Source of the DNA: Trinickia mobilis
GTDB lineage: Bacteria; Pseudomonadota; Gammaproteobacteria; Burkholderiales; Burkholderiaceae
DNA length: 64,000 nt
NCBI RefSeq assembly: GCF_017315705.1
Contig: NZ_JAFLRF010000004.1
Span: 186,001-250,000 of the forward strand
Reading direction: 5' to 3'
In this document: piece by piece, positions 16,886-25,232 of the stretch
Position numbering within the stretch: position 1 is the stretch's first letter
How the letters are laid out: each line of letters starts with the position of its first letter
Translations under genes and position numbers: made by a program
The notes under the pieces: model-generated
Told to the model about the DNA's origin: nothing
The model's input: only the letters and a program-made list of their open reading frames with translations
Database searches by the model: none

Positions 16886-16990
16886 CACCTCAAGGCCATG
16901 AATAGTGGCGAGACCTAGGAGGACTGCCGCCCGCAGTTCAGCTCGCGCGGCGGACTCCCGTAAAGATCAAGTGACGATGGAAGAGAGGCG

Positions 16991-18409
16991 ATGAAGAAAG
17001 TTCTTATCAAGAACGGCTACGTGGTAACAGTTGACGGTGAGCGGAGAATTTTCGACGGCGGCGCTGTAGCTGTTACGGGAAGACATATTTCGGGGGTCTA
17101 TTCACATGAAGACACCCCGGCCGACGGATTCGACGAAGTCATCGACGCGCGCGGCTGCCTGGTGATTCCGGGGCTAATCAATCTTCACCAACATACCTGG
17201 TATTCGATGTTCAAAGGCATCGCCGACGGCCTGTTGCTCGAAGACTGGATTACAGACATTGTGTTTCCGCTCGTCACGAATCTCTCGGACGAAGCCATGC
17301 GGCTGGGAAGTTACCAGTGCGGACTGGAAATGCTTGCCACAGGCACGACCACGTCTTTCAATCACTCGGTGACTGTAACTGACTCAAATACAGTTAGAGC
17401 GACGATTGAACCACAGGCCGAGATTGGAATACGCCAGTTCTTCGGTAAGGAACTACGTTGCAGAAACAACCGCTTTCTCGACCACCCTCTCACACTGGAA
17501 GAATCGCTCGCTTCGTCTGAAGAAGAAATCCGTTACTGGAATGGAAAGCACGATGGCCTGGTCCGGATGGGCTTGGTAATCGAGGCGAATGCACATTGGA
17601 CATCGTCCGGCATGAGCACTGAAGAGCTCATATTGCAGGGTACCGAATTGGCGCGAAAACTTGACGTCAGAATCAGCAGCCACACTGCCGCAGGAACGTT
17701 CTCGACCGAAAAAGGCTTCCTTAAACATCTTCGGGAGACCGGACGGACCGATGTACGCTATTTGATGCAACTCGGCGTCCTGGATCAACACTGGATGCTG
17801 ATCCACGGCATCCATTGCACGGAACTAGATCTCGAGCAAATGGCAGAGGTCGGCGCAGGGCTGGTTTATACGCCGACCAGTGAAGCTATCCGCGGAGGGG
17901 GTATCGCGCCAGCCGCAAATGCGCTGCGCGCCGGTGTTCCTACCGCCCTCGGGACTGACGGAGCCATGGTCGACTATACGAACGACATGCTTGAACAGGT
18001 GAAAGCGTGCGTGCTTTTCCAGCATCAACGTCATTTGGACCCGACCCGGATGTCGTTCGAGCGCAGCCTGGAAATGGCCACAATCAACGGTGCTCAAGTG
18101 TTGGGCGTCGCCGATGAATTAGGCTCCCTGGAAACCGGCAAGCTCGCCGACATTGCAGTCTTTGATATGCGGAAACAGCATATCGGCTCCTTGCAGCGCC
18201 CTCTTTCCGCGTTCATTGGTGCCGGCAAAGGCACTGATGCAAAGTACGTGATGGTGAACGGCGAGATTGTTTACCGTGAAGGTCGATTCACTCGGTGCAG
18301 CGATACTCGCGACATTCTGGACAGCGTGGAACGTCTTGCCCCTGAGATCGTTCGCAAAGCAGGCCTTTCGTCAAGACTGGACCTTCCGTGGCAAGGCTCT
18401 GCGCGTTGA
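16991..18409 (+). CDS. TRZ/ATZ-type amidohydrolase
   Basis: A 472-residue metal-dependent hydrolase of the amidohydrolase superfamily, in the branch holding chlorohydrolases, cytosine/guanine and S-adenosylhomocysteine deaminases. Metal ligands fit His66 and His68 (GLINLHQHTWYSMF), a histidine in ISSHTAAG, another in LIHGIHCTE and the aspartate in ALGTDGAMVDY. GAGAGG precedes the ATG. Such enzymes remove amino or chloro groups from heteroaromatic rings, or open cyclic amides. It probably prepares the substrate of this cluster, which hints at an N-containing compound. No operator lies directly before it; expression likely comes from the aldehyde dehydrogenase promoter. Confidence 0.85.
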   Translation: MKKVLIKNGYVVTVDGERRIFDGGAVAVTGRHISGVYSHEDTPADGFDEVIDARGCLVIPGLINLHQHTWYSMFKGIADGLLLEDWITDIVFPLVTNLSDEAMRLGSYQCGLEMLATGTTTSFNHSVTVTDSNTVRATIEPQAEIGIRQFFGKELRCRNNRFLDHPLTLEESLASSEEEIRYWNGKHDGLVRMGLVIEANAHWTSSGMSTEELILQGTELARKLDVRISSHTAAGTFSTEKGFLKHLRETGRTDVRYLMQLGVLDQHWMLIHGIHCTELDLEQMAEVGAGLVYTPTSEAIRGGGIAPAANALRAGVPTALGTDGAMVDYTNDMLEQVKACVLFQHQRHLDPTRMSFERSLEMATINGAQVLGVADELGSLETGKLADIAVFDMRKQHIGSLQRPLSAFIGAGKGTDAKYVMVNGEIVYREGRFTRCSDTRDILDSVERLAPEIVRKAGLSSRLDLPWQGSAR

Positions 18410-18436
18410 CGGCACGCATAGCGCCGACGGCCACGC

Positions 18437-19348
18437 TCAGCACTGCACAGCAATTGGGACGTGTTCCACCAGGAAGTCAATGAACGCCCGAACGGAGGGA
18501 AGCAGGCCCCTCCTCGACGGCATCAGCAGGCTGATCGTCGCGACGCCCGCCGTCCATTGAGGCAGTACGCGCACAAGTTGCCCCGTCTTTACCTCGGACT
18601 GGCCCACATATCCGGGCAGCGCAACGATGCCGATGCTCCGGCAAGCTGCGACTTTCAGAGTCGCCATGTCGTCGCTCAGCAAATACGGCTCGAAGGGAAT
18701 GACTTCGGCCTGGTCGGCATGCCGGACATGGCGCAATCGCCATGCGTGTGTGTCCTGCACGCCGCCGAGCGCGATGCCGTCGTGGGCCGCAAGCGCGGCT
18801 GGCGTGTCCGGCACACCCTTGCGCTTCAGATAGGCCGGTCCGGCAAAGAGATGCCAAGGTGTCGTCGCCAAGGGCCGCTGGACCAGGGTGGAATCCGGCA
18901 GTGGCGTGGAGTGTGCGCGCAGACACAAGTCGAAGCCCTCCTGTACCGGGTCGACGTGTCGGTTTGTTGCGTGCTGAACGATGCGTACACGCGGATATTC
19001 GGCCATGAATTTCGGAATCAGTTCGGCCAACGCCAGTTGCGCAAAAGCGACCGAGCAGGAGAGGCGGATCGTTCCGCTCGGCTCCGCCGTGCGCTGGCGG
19101 ACGACGCTCTCGGCCGCTTCGGCTTCTACCAGCATCGCAACCGCGTGCTTATAGAACGCTTCACCGACATCGGTCACGACGAAGCGCCGCGACGTACGCT
19201 GGATCAGCCGCGCGTCAAGCGCTGCCTCGAGCGCGAGAATGCGCCGGCTCAGGCTCGACTTGGGCAGGTCAAGCGCGCGTGCTGCCGCGGTGATCCCTTT
19301 GTTTTCCACCGCCTGCACAAAGTAGTAGACATCGTTCAGATCAAGCAT
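18437..19348 (-). CDS. LysR-family transcriptional regulator
   Basis: A 303-residue LysR regulator with helix-turn-helix near GITAAARALDLPKSSLSRRI and a normal effector domain. The ATG at 19348 is used, with GGGAG six bases upstream; a GTG two codons earlier overlaps that site. It is homologous along its length to the LysR at 1490-2395. Immediately divergent from it, 15 bases away, begins the C-terminal remnant of an isochorismatase-like gene. The original divergent promoter region therefore seems to have been deleted, and the gene may now lack its native promoter. Confidence 0.88.
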   Translation of the reverse strand: MLDLNDVYYFVQAVENKGITAAARALDLPKSSLSRRILALEAALDARLIQRTSRRFVVTDVGEAFYKHAVAMLVEAEAAESVVRQRTAEPSGTIRLSCSVAFAQLALAELIPKFMAEYPRVRIVQHATNRHVDPVQEGFDLCLRAHSTPLPDSTLVQRPLATTPWHLFAGPAYLKRKGVPDTPAALAAHDGIALGGVQDTHAWRLRHVRHADQAEVIPFEPYLLSDDMATLKVAACRSIGIVALPGYVGQSEVKTGQLVRVLPQWTAGVATISLLMPSRRGLLPSVRAFIDFLVEHVPIAVQC

Positions 19349-19363
19349 GGTCACTCCCTTTTA

Positions 19364-19492
19364 AACGTCGCGGTCGAGATTCTCGCCGACAACGCCGCGC
19401 CCGAAGCGCAAGCCGTCTACGCTGCATTGGGTATCCCGTTCGCCGGCCTCGTCTGCGGCCTGAAGCAATACTTCTCAAGCCAGCGTGGATGA
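19364..19492 (+). pseudogene. isochorismatase-family hydrolase, C-terminal remnant
   Basis: The frame encodes VAVEILADNAAPEAQAVYAA followed by LGIPFAGLVCGLKQYFSSQRG and a stop. It aligns with the last 42 codons of the intact hydrolase at 242-877 at roughly two-thirds identity. The first ~170 codons and the intergenic region to the divergent LysR gene are missing. This looks like a deletion scar at the edge of the island. Confidence 0.8.
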
Positions 19493-19651
19493 CGTCACAT
19501 GACTGGCACGAACGTGACATCTTTCCGCCTCCGCTGCGTCACCGTCGGGTTCTAAGTTTCTCCGTTGTAACGAGCCGTAAGAAATCGCAAGCACCGCAAC
19601 GGTGCTTGCATTCGCAATGCCCCCAAGCGCACCACGTCAACGGAGATTTAC

Positions 19652-21661
19652 ATGAAGCGAACCAGCAAGTTCAGCATGCCGCTGCGGCATGCCGCATTGC
19701 TATGCGGTGCCGCGGTCCTGGCCGCAGGCAGCGCCGTCTTCCCATCGATTGCGGACAGCCAGTCGCAAACGCCCGCCGACGCCTCGGCGATCACCGTTTC
19801 GCCGATCAAGCATGTGATCGTGATCGTCGGCGAAAACCGCACCTTCGATCATGTCTTCGGCGCTTATCAGCCGCGTCATGGACAAACCGTGTCGAACCTG
19901 CTGTCGAAGGGCATCATCACCGCCGACGGTTCGCCGGGCCCCAACTTCTCGCTTGCCGCGCAAAACACGGCCAAAGCGACGGATCCGTCCAGCTTCGAGC
20001 TGAGCCCGGGATCGAAGCAGCCTTATCCCTACCTGCCGGCGCCGAACACGGCAGGCGTGCCCACCGCGGCAAGCGACACCAAGGCGCCGCCGTTTGCCAC
20101 GCTTGCCGCTGCGCAAGCGGCCGAGGGCTACGCGCTCGAATCGCAAGACGTCGTTCACTTGACGACCGGCGCATCGGGCGTGCCGAACGACGTCGTCGAT
20201 ACGCGCTTCGGCTCGAACGCGTACATCCTGCCGAACGGTCCTTATCAAATCTCGAAGGTCGGCCCCGACTACGACCAGTACATGAACAGCCCGGTGCACC
20301 GCTTCTACCAGAACTGGCAGCAATCGGACTGCAACATTTCCCATATGACCTCCGACAACCCGAGCGGCTGCAAGATGGACTTGTTCGCGTGGGTCGAGAC
20401 GACGATCGGCGCGGGTTCGAACGGCAACGCCCCGGCCGCGAACTTCACCGACGAGACGACCGATGAAGGGGCCACCGCGCTCGGCTTCTACAACGTGAAC
20501 ACCGGCGACATGCCGTACTTCACGGACCTCGCGCGTCACTACACGATCAGCGACAACTATCACCAGCCGGTGATGGGCGGCACGGGGGCGAACAGCATCA
20601 TGATCGGCACGGCCGACGCGCTCTATTACACCGACGGCAAGGGCCACCCGATGACGCCGCCCGCCGACGAAATCGAAAACCCGAAGCCGCTGGCAAACAC
20701 GAATAACTGGTACTCGCAGGACGGTTATTCGGGCGGCACCTACAGCAACTGCTCCGACAAGACGCAGCCGGGCGTGGGCGCGGTGCTGGACTACCTCGGC
20801 TCGCTGCCCTATCACCCGAAAGCGAACTGCGCGCCGAACACGTACTACCTGCTCAACAACTACAACCCGGGCTATTACGGCGACGGCACCGTGAACACGA
20901 CGGACACGTTCACGATTCCGCCCTCGCCGGTGCGCACGATCGCCGATACGCTGATCGCGAAGAACATCTCGTGGAAGTACTACGGCGAAGGCTGGGCCAC
21001 CTACAAGGCGAAATCGAAGACGAGCGTCTACTGCAACATCTGCAATCCGTTCCTGTACGAAACGGCGATCATGACGAATCCCACTAACGCCGCACACCTG
21101 GTGGACACGCCCGACCTCTACTCGGACATCGCGAACGGCACCCTGCCCGCCGTCTCTTTCGTGAAGCCGGGGGGACTGCTCGACGGGCACCCGGAGTCGT
21201 CGAAGTTCGGCCTCTATGAGGGCTTCGTGCACAAGATCGTCGATCTCGTGCAAGCGAACCCGAAACTGTGGGCCTCGACCGCGATCTTCATCACGACCGA
21301 CGAGGGCGGCGGCTACTACGACTCGGGCTATATCCAGCCGGTCGACTTCTTCGGCGACGGGCCGCGCATCCCGCTGATCGTCGTGTCGCCGTATTCGCGC
21401 GGCGGACGCGTCGTGCACGACTACGCGGATCACGTCTCGCTCGTCAAATTCATCGAGCGCAACTGGTCGCTTGGGCCGATCACCTCGCGCAGCCGGGACA
21501 ACCTTCCGAACCCGATGCCGTTGCCGACGAATCCGTACGTGCCGGTCAATTCGCCTGCGCTCGACGATCTGTTCGACGCGTTCCGATTCGTCCCGCCGGG
21601 TAAAGACAAGGGCGCTCAGGATGCCCAAGGCAATGGCGCGATCGGCATGCTTCCGTTCTAA
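19652..21661 (+). CDS. secreted phosphoesterase (phospholipase C/AcpA family)
   Basis: A 669-residue exported protein of the bacterial phosphoesterase family that includes phospholipase C and acid phosphatase AcpA. The signal peptide covers about residues 1-35 (RHAALLCGAAVLAAGSAVFP). Active-site blocks are visible: VIVIVGENRTFDHVFGAY near residues 55-72, DNYHQPVMGGTGANS in the middle, and TTDEGGGYYDSGY and DYADHVSLVKFIERNW near the end. GGAG precedes the ATG. It likely releases phosphate or polar heads from extracellular esters in the periplasm or outside. It stands alone, with a terminator after it, and has clearly higher GC than the island before it. Confidence 0.87.
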   Translation: MKRTSKFSMPLRHAALLCGAAVLAAGSAVFPSIADSQSQTPADASAITVSPIKHVIVIVGENRTFDHVFGAYQPRHGQTVSNLLSKGIITADGSPGPNFSLAAQNTAKATDPSSFELSPGSKQPYPYLPAPNTAGVPTAASDTKAPPFATLAAAQAAEGYALESQDVVHLTTGASGVPNDVVDTRFGSNAYILPNGPYQISKVGPDYDQYMNSPVHRFYQNWQQSDCNISHMTSDNPSGCKMDLFAWVETTIGAGSNGNAPAANFTDETTDEGATALGFYNVNTGDMPYFTDLARHYTISDNYHQPVMGGTGANSIMIGTADALYYTDGKGHPMTPPADEIENPKPLANTNNWYSQDGYSGGTYSNCSDKTQPGVGAVLDYLGSLPYHPKANCAPNTYYLLNNYNPGYYGDGTVNTTDTFTIPPSPVRTIADTLIAKNISWKYYGEGWATYKAKSKTSVYCNICNPFLYETAIMTNPTNAAHLVDTPDLYSDIANGTLPAVSFVKPGGLLDGHPESSKFGLYEGFVHKIVDLVQANPKLWASTAIFITTDEGGGYYDSGYIQPVDFFGDGPRIPLIVVSPYSRGGRVVHDYADHVSLVKFIERNWSLGPITSRSRDNLPNPMPLPTNPYVPVNSPALDDLFDAFRFVPPGKDKGAQDAQGNGAIGMLPF

Positions 21662-21692
21662 GCGCAGCGGCTAAGCATTGCGTGTGGTTGAG

Positions 21693-21730
21693 CGGCGTGA
21701 CTCGAAGTCCACCGGGTCACGCCGTTTTTT
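21693..21730 (+). terminator. Rho-independent terminator after the phosphoesterase gene
   Basis: CGGCGTGAC and GTCACGCCG form a 9-bp stem with a 14-base loop, followed by six T. It lies 30 bases past the stop codon and just before the end of the convergent cyclase gene. Confidence 0.88.
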
Positions 21731-21741
21731 GCGCGTGAAAG

Positions 21742-24700
21742 TCAGGCAGCAAGCGCCGCATCCATCGCGGCAAGGTAGCTCCTGAATCCGGCCTCCAGCA
21801 ACCCCGCGCGCACGCGCTCGAGTTCGCGCCGCGCGGCTTCGCCGCCGTGCCCCCGCAGAAAGCGGGCAAGGGCGCGGCCGCGTGCCGCGAAGAGTGCGGC
21901 CCAAGGCAGCGGTTCGCCGCGCGTGTAGTCTTCGAGGGCTGTCACGTAGCGCGCCGCGCCGTCCGCATCGCCCGTCGAAAGCATCGCTTCGATGGCGTCG
22001 CGGTAGAACCAGAGGTGGTTGTGGCCCACCGCGCCACGCTGCAACAAGTCCGCGCCTTCGGCCAGGAGCCGGTTGCGCTGAGCGTCATCCTCGACCGCCC
22101 GGCACAGCGCGCCGACGGCTTTCGGCGCACAGAATTGCATGCCGATTTCGCGGCAGATTTCCAGCGCTTCCTGCAGAACGTGAACGGCCTCGCTGCGGCG
22201 CCCGCAATCGAGCAGCACGCGCCCGCGCATCTCCAGGTTCTGCGCCTCGAAACGGCGCGCGCCAAGCTGCCGGATCAGCCGCATTTCCTGCTCGAGATGA
22301 ATCTGCGCCGCCTGCCCGTCGCCCAGTTCGTGGCAGGCGTATACGCCCAGCGTCTCGCACAGCATTTGCGCGCGCGGCTGTCCGATGAGACCGGCCGCGC
22401 GTGCGGCCGCGACCGCGTCCTCACGCGCCTGCCGCGCCTCGTTGAGATAGATGCGGCTGAAGCCTTGCATCGAACGATTGGCCACCTCGACGCGGCCAAA
22501 GCCGTGTTCGCGGCTCAATGCGACGCAGCGGCTGAAGTGCTCGAAAGCGGTCCGCATGCGCCCCTGCGCATACGCCGCGTCCGCAAGACCGCCCAGCGCG
22601 CGAGCCTCCGCTTCGGGCAAGCCCAGGCGCCGGGCGCACGCAAGCCCCTGTTCGTGCTCGGCGCTGCAATCCGCGATCCTTCCGAGGGGAAAGAGGATGT
22701 TGCCGCGCAGATGATGCAGGCGCGCGAGCTCCGCCACCCTGTCCTCGCGCTCCGCCACCTTCTGAGCGGAGTCCAGCAGCGCGAGCGCCTCGGCGAGACC
22801 TTCGTTCACTCTCAAGCCTTCCGCGAGCCCGAGCTGGCAGCGGCAGAGACTCATGTCGTCGGGCGCGGCCGCGAGCGCCGCCCGGTACGTGGCGATCGAT
22901 GCCTCGATGTCGCCCAAGTCCCGCTGCAGCTCGCCCATGCAGCAGCTGAGCGCGTGGCGGTCCGCAGCCGTTTTCGCGATCTCCAGGCCCCGCTCGCTCA
23001 GGCGCAGCGCGGACTCGGCAAGGTAGGCCGTGCGCTGCGCGATGGCGGCGTCGAGATACGCCTGCGGTGCGCGGTCGTCCTCCGCGCGGTCGAGATGCTG
23101 GGCGTAGAGCGTCGGGTCGCTGGCCGCGAACCAGCCGGCCGCGCGCCGGTGCAAGTCGCGCCGGCGTGTTCGCAGCAGCGTCGAATAAGCGCCCTCCTGG
23201 ATCAGGGCATGGGCGAACAGATAATCGCCGCCTTCCGGCAGCACGAGCGCGTTGGCGAGCAGCCCGTCGCAGACGTAATCCGGTTCGTCGATGAGCCGGC
23301 GCAGCAAGGCGAGGTCGAAGCGCTGGCCGATCACCGCGGCCGCCTGGAATGCCAGGCGGTCGCGCGGCGACAACCGGTCCATGCGCGCGAGCACGAGACT
23401 CTGGATCGATGCCGGGACCGTCTTGCCGCTGCCCTCCTCGGCGTTGCGCAACAACTGTTCGAGAAACAACGGATTGCCGCCCGCGCGCTCGATGCACGCA
23501 AGCGCGACGCGCTGCGTCGCATCGATGTAGTTGCCGGCAAGGCTCAGCGCCTCTTCCTTTCGCAACGGACCGAGATCGATGGTCGCGAACCGGATATCGC
23601 GGCAGCGCGCGCGCCATGCGGCGTCGAGCGGATCGCCGTCCACGCGCGACGTCATGACGACGAGGCCCGGGCCATTGGCGGCCCCCGCGGCGAAGGCCGC
23701 CAGATAGTCGAGCACCTGCGGGTCGGCCCAATGCAGGTCTTCGACCACGATCATGGTCGCCGCGCGCCCGCACGCATCCTCGGTGAGCCTCGCGGCGAGC
23801 GCCTCTTTGCCGCGCTTGCGCGCGCCGTGATCCATCGCGTCGTAGAGGGTCCGCCATTCGCCGGCTTGCGGAAGATCGAGAAGGTCGTGGAGAAACACGA
23901 GCTGCTCGGGCTTGACGATGCCCGCCGCAGCGACGCGTTCCGCCGCGCTGCGCCGCGTGTCGCCCGGAGCCGCGGGCGGCAGGCCAAGCAGGCTGCCGAC
24001 GATCGCCTGCACGGGCCCCTGTCCCTTGCCGACGCCGAAATCCAGCACCAGACCGCGATGGACCGCGAAGCCCTGCGCCTGCGCATGGCTGCGCATCTCG
24101 TCGACCAGACGCGTCTTGCCGATGCCCGCCTCGCCGCGCACATACACCACGTGACCCGCCCGCTGCGCGAGACACGCGCGGACGATGCCGTGAAATTGCT
24201 CGAGCTCGGCATGGCGCCCGATGAAGCGGCTGCGGCTGGCCGCCGCCGGCTCGCACGCCATGCTGCGCAGCCGCCACACGCGCACCGGCGCATCGAGGCC
24301 CTTGAAGCGCATGTCGCCGGCCAGGTCGCATACGGCGCTGTCGCCGAGTGCGCGCCGCACGTCGTCGGACAGCAGCGTCTCCCCGCTGCCCGCGGCGGCC
24401 ACGAGCCGCGCGGCCAGGTTGACCGGATCGCCATGCACCGTGTAGTCCTGCGCGTCGGCGCGGCCGAGCGCCCCCGCGACCACTTCGCCGCTCGCGATGC
24501 CGACGTGCGCCTGCAATTGCCGCGCCGCTTGTCCGCTCAATTGCGCGAGCGCATCGTGGATATCGAGCGCGGCGCGCGCGGCCCGCAGCGTGTCGGTATC
24601 GTGCGCGCGAGGCGCGCCGAACAGCGCCATGACGGCATCGCCGATGTGCTTGTCGATCGTGCCGCCATACGCAAGCACGACGCCGTCGACGAGGGCCGTA

Positions 24701-25038
24701 TAGCGGCCGATCAGCGCGCGCAATTCTTCCGGGTCGAGCGAATGCGAAAGCGCGGTGTAGCCGCAGAGATCGGCAAAGAGAATCGTGACTTGCCGGCGCT
24801 CGTCCGCCGGTGCGCCGGCCGCGGGCGCAGGCGCGGACGGCGCGGAGAGCGGCGCCGCCGCGGCACGTTCGGCAACGGCCGCGAGCATGCGCTTGCGGTG
24901 GCCGAGCGAATGAACGCCAAGCTCTTTCAAGTCCGCATCGGTCAGCTGCGGCAGCATCGACATATCGATGTCGTTCTCGCCGAACGCTCGCGCGTATTGC
25001 TCGAGGCCCAAGCCGGCCAACCATTGCTCGATGTCCAT
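21742..25038 (-). CDS. SAM domain-adenylate/guanylate cyclase-AAA ATPase-TPR protein
   Basis: A 1098-residue multidomain protein. A SAM domain (MDIEQWLAGLGLEQYARAFG) fills about residues 1-60. A class III nucleotide cyclase domain follows at about 80-255, with both metal aspartates (ILFADLCGYT, DKHIGDAVMALFG), the base-recognition stretch QDYTVHGDPVN and the transition-state Asn/Arg in VNLAARL, so it looks active. Next comes an AAA-type ATPase with P-loop GEAGIGKTRL near residue 320, and a long TPR-like C-terminus. It would convert ATP to cAMP (or GTP to cGMP) under protein- or ligand-dependent control. It is divergent from a SulP transporter with a cyclic-nucleotide-binding domain. The ATG at 25038 starts directly at the SAM domain. 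Confidence 0.88.
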   Translation of the reverse strand: MDIEQWLAGLGLEQYARAFGENDIDMSMLPQLTDADLKELGVHSLGHRKRMLAAVAERAAAAPLSAPSAPAPAAGAPADERRQVTILFADLCGYTALSHSLDPEELRALIGRYTALVDGVVLAYGGTIDKHIGDAVMALFGAPRAHDTDTLRAARAALDIHDALAQLSGQAARQLQAHVGIASGEVVAGALGRADAQDYTVHGDPVNLAARLVAAAGSGETLLSDDVRRALGDSAVCDLAGDMRFKGLDAPVRVWRLRSMACEPAAASRSRFIGRHAELEQFHGIVRACLAQRAGHVVYVRGEAGIGKTRLVDEMRSHAQAQGFAVHRGLVLDFGVGKGQGPVQAIVGSLLGLPPAAPGDTRRSAAERVAAAGIVKPEQLVFLHDLLDLPQAGEWRTLYDAMDHGARKRGKEALAARLTEDACGRAATMIVVEDLHWADPQVLDYLAAFAAGAANGPGLVVMTSRVDGDPLDAAWRARCRDIRFATIDLGPLRKEEALSLAGNYIDATQRVALACIERAGGNPLFLEQLLRNAEEGSGKTVPASIQSLVLARMDRLSPRDRLAFQAAAVIGQRFDLALLRRLIDEPDYVCDGLLANALVLPEGGDYLFAHALIQEGAYSTLLRTRRRDLHRRAAGWFAASDPTLYAQHLDRAEDDRAPQAYLDAAIAQRTAYLAESALRLSERGLEIAKTAADRHALSCCMGELQRDLGDIEASIATYRAALAAAPDDMSLCRCQLGLAEGLRVNEGLAEALALLDSAQKVAEREDRVAELARLHHLRGNILFPLGRIADCSAEHEQGLACARRLGLPEAEARALGGLADAAYAQGRMRTAFEHFSRCVALSREHGFGRVEVANRSMQGFSRIYLNEARQAREDAVAAARAAGLIGQPRAQMLCETLGVYACHELGDGQAAQIHLEQEMRLIRQLGARRFEAQNLEMRGRVLLDCGRRSEAVHVLQEALEICREIGMQFCAPKAVGALCRAVEDDAQRNRLLAEGADLLQRGAVGHNHLWFYRDAIEAMLSTGDADGAARYVTALEDYTRGEPLPWAALFAARGRALARFLRGHGGEAARRELERVRAGLLEAGFRSYLAAMDAALAA

Positions 25039-25232
25039 CGTCGTCGCCCGTATCCGCTGCCGCGCGGCACGCTTGCCGCGACCGCCTCGCCATGACCGCC
25101 TCGCCATGACCGCCTCGATTACCCAGTGTAGGTCTTCGCCAAGCGGGCCGTATGGGGTTTGACAGGTTTCGAAGCGCGGACGGATACTGAGCAGCGCCTC
25201 CCGCGCGCCGCCGCATTTCACCGGAGATCCCC

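Noticed and set aside
19742-19752. partial match to the LacI operator (CATCGATTGCG)
   Set aside because: Only part of one half-site matches, and it lies inside the phosphoesterase signal-peptide region.
19700-21628. 642-codon minus-strand frame opposite the phosphoesterase
   Set aside because: Arg/Val-rich antisense translation only; the plus strand has signal peptide, active-site blocks and terminator.
21847-25095. 1082-codon plus-strand frame opposite the cyclase gene
   Set aside because: Composition is Arg/Ala-rich without family motifs; the minus strand encodes intact SAM, cyclase and ATPase motifs.
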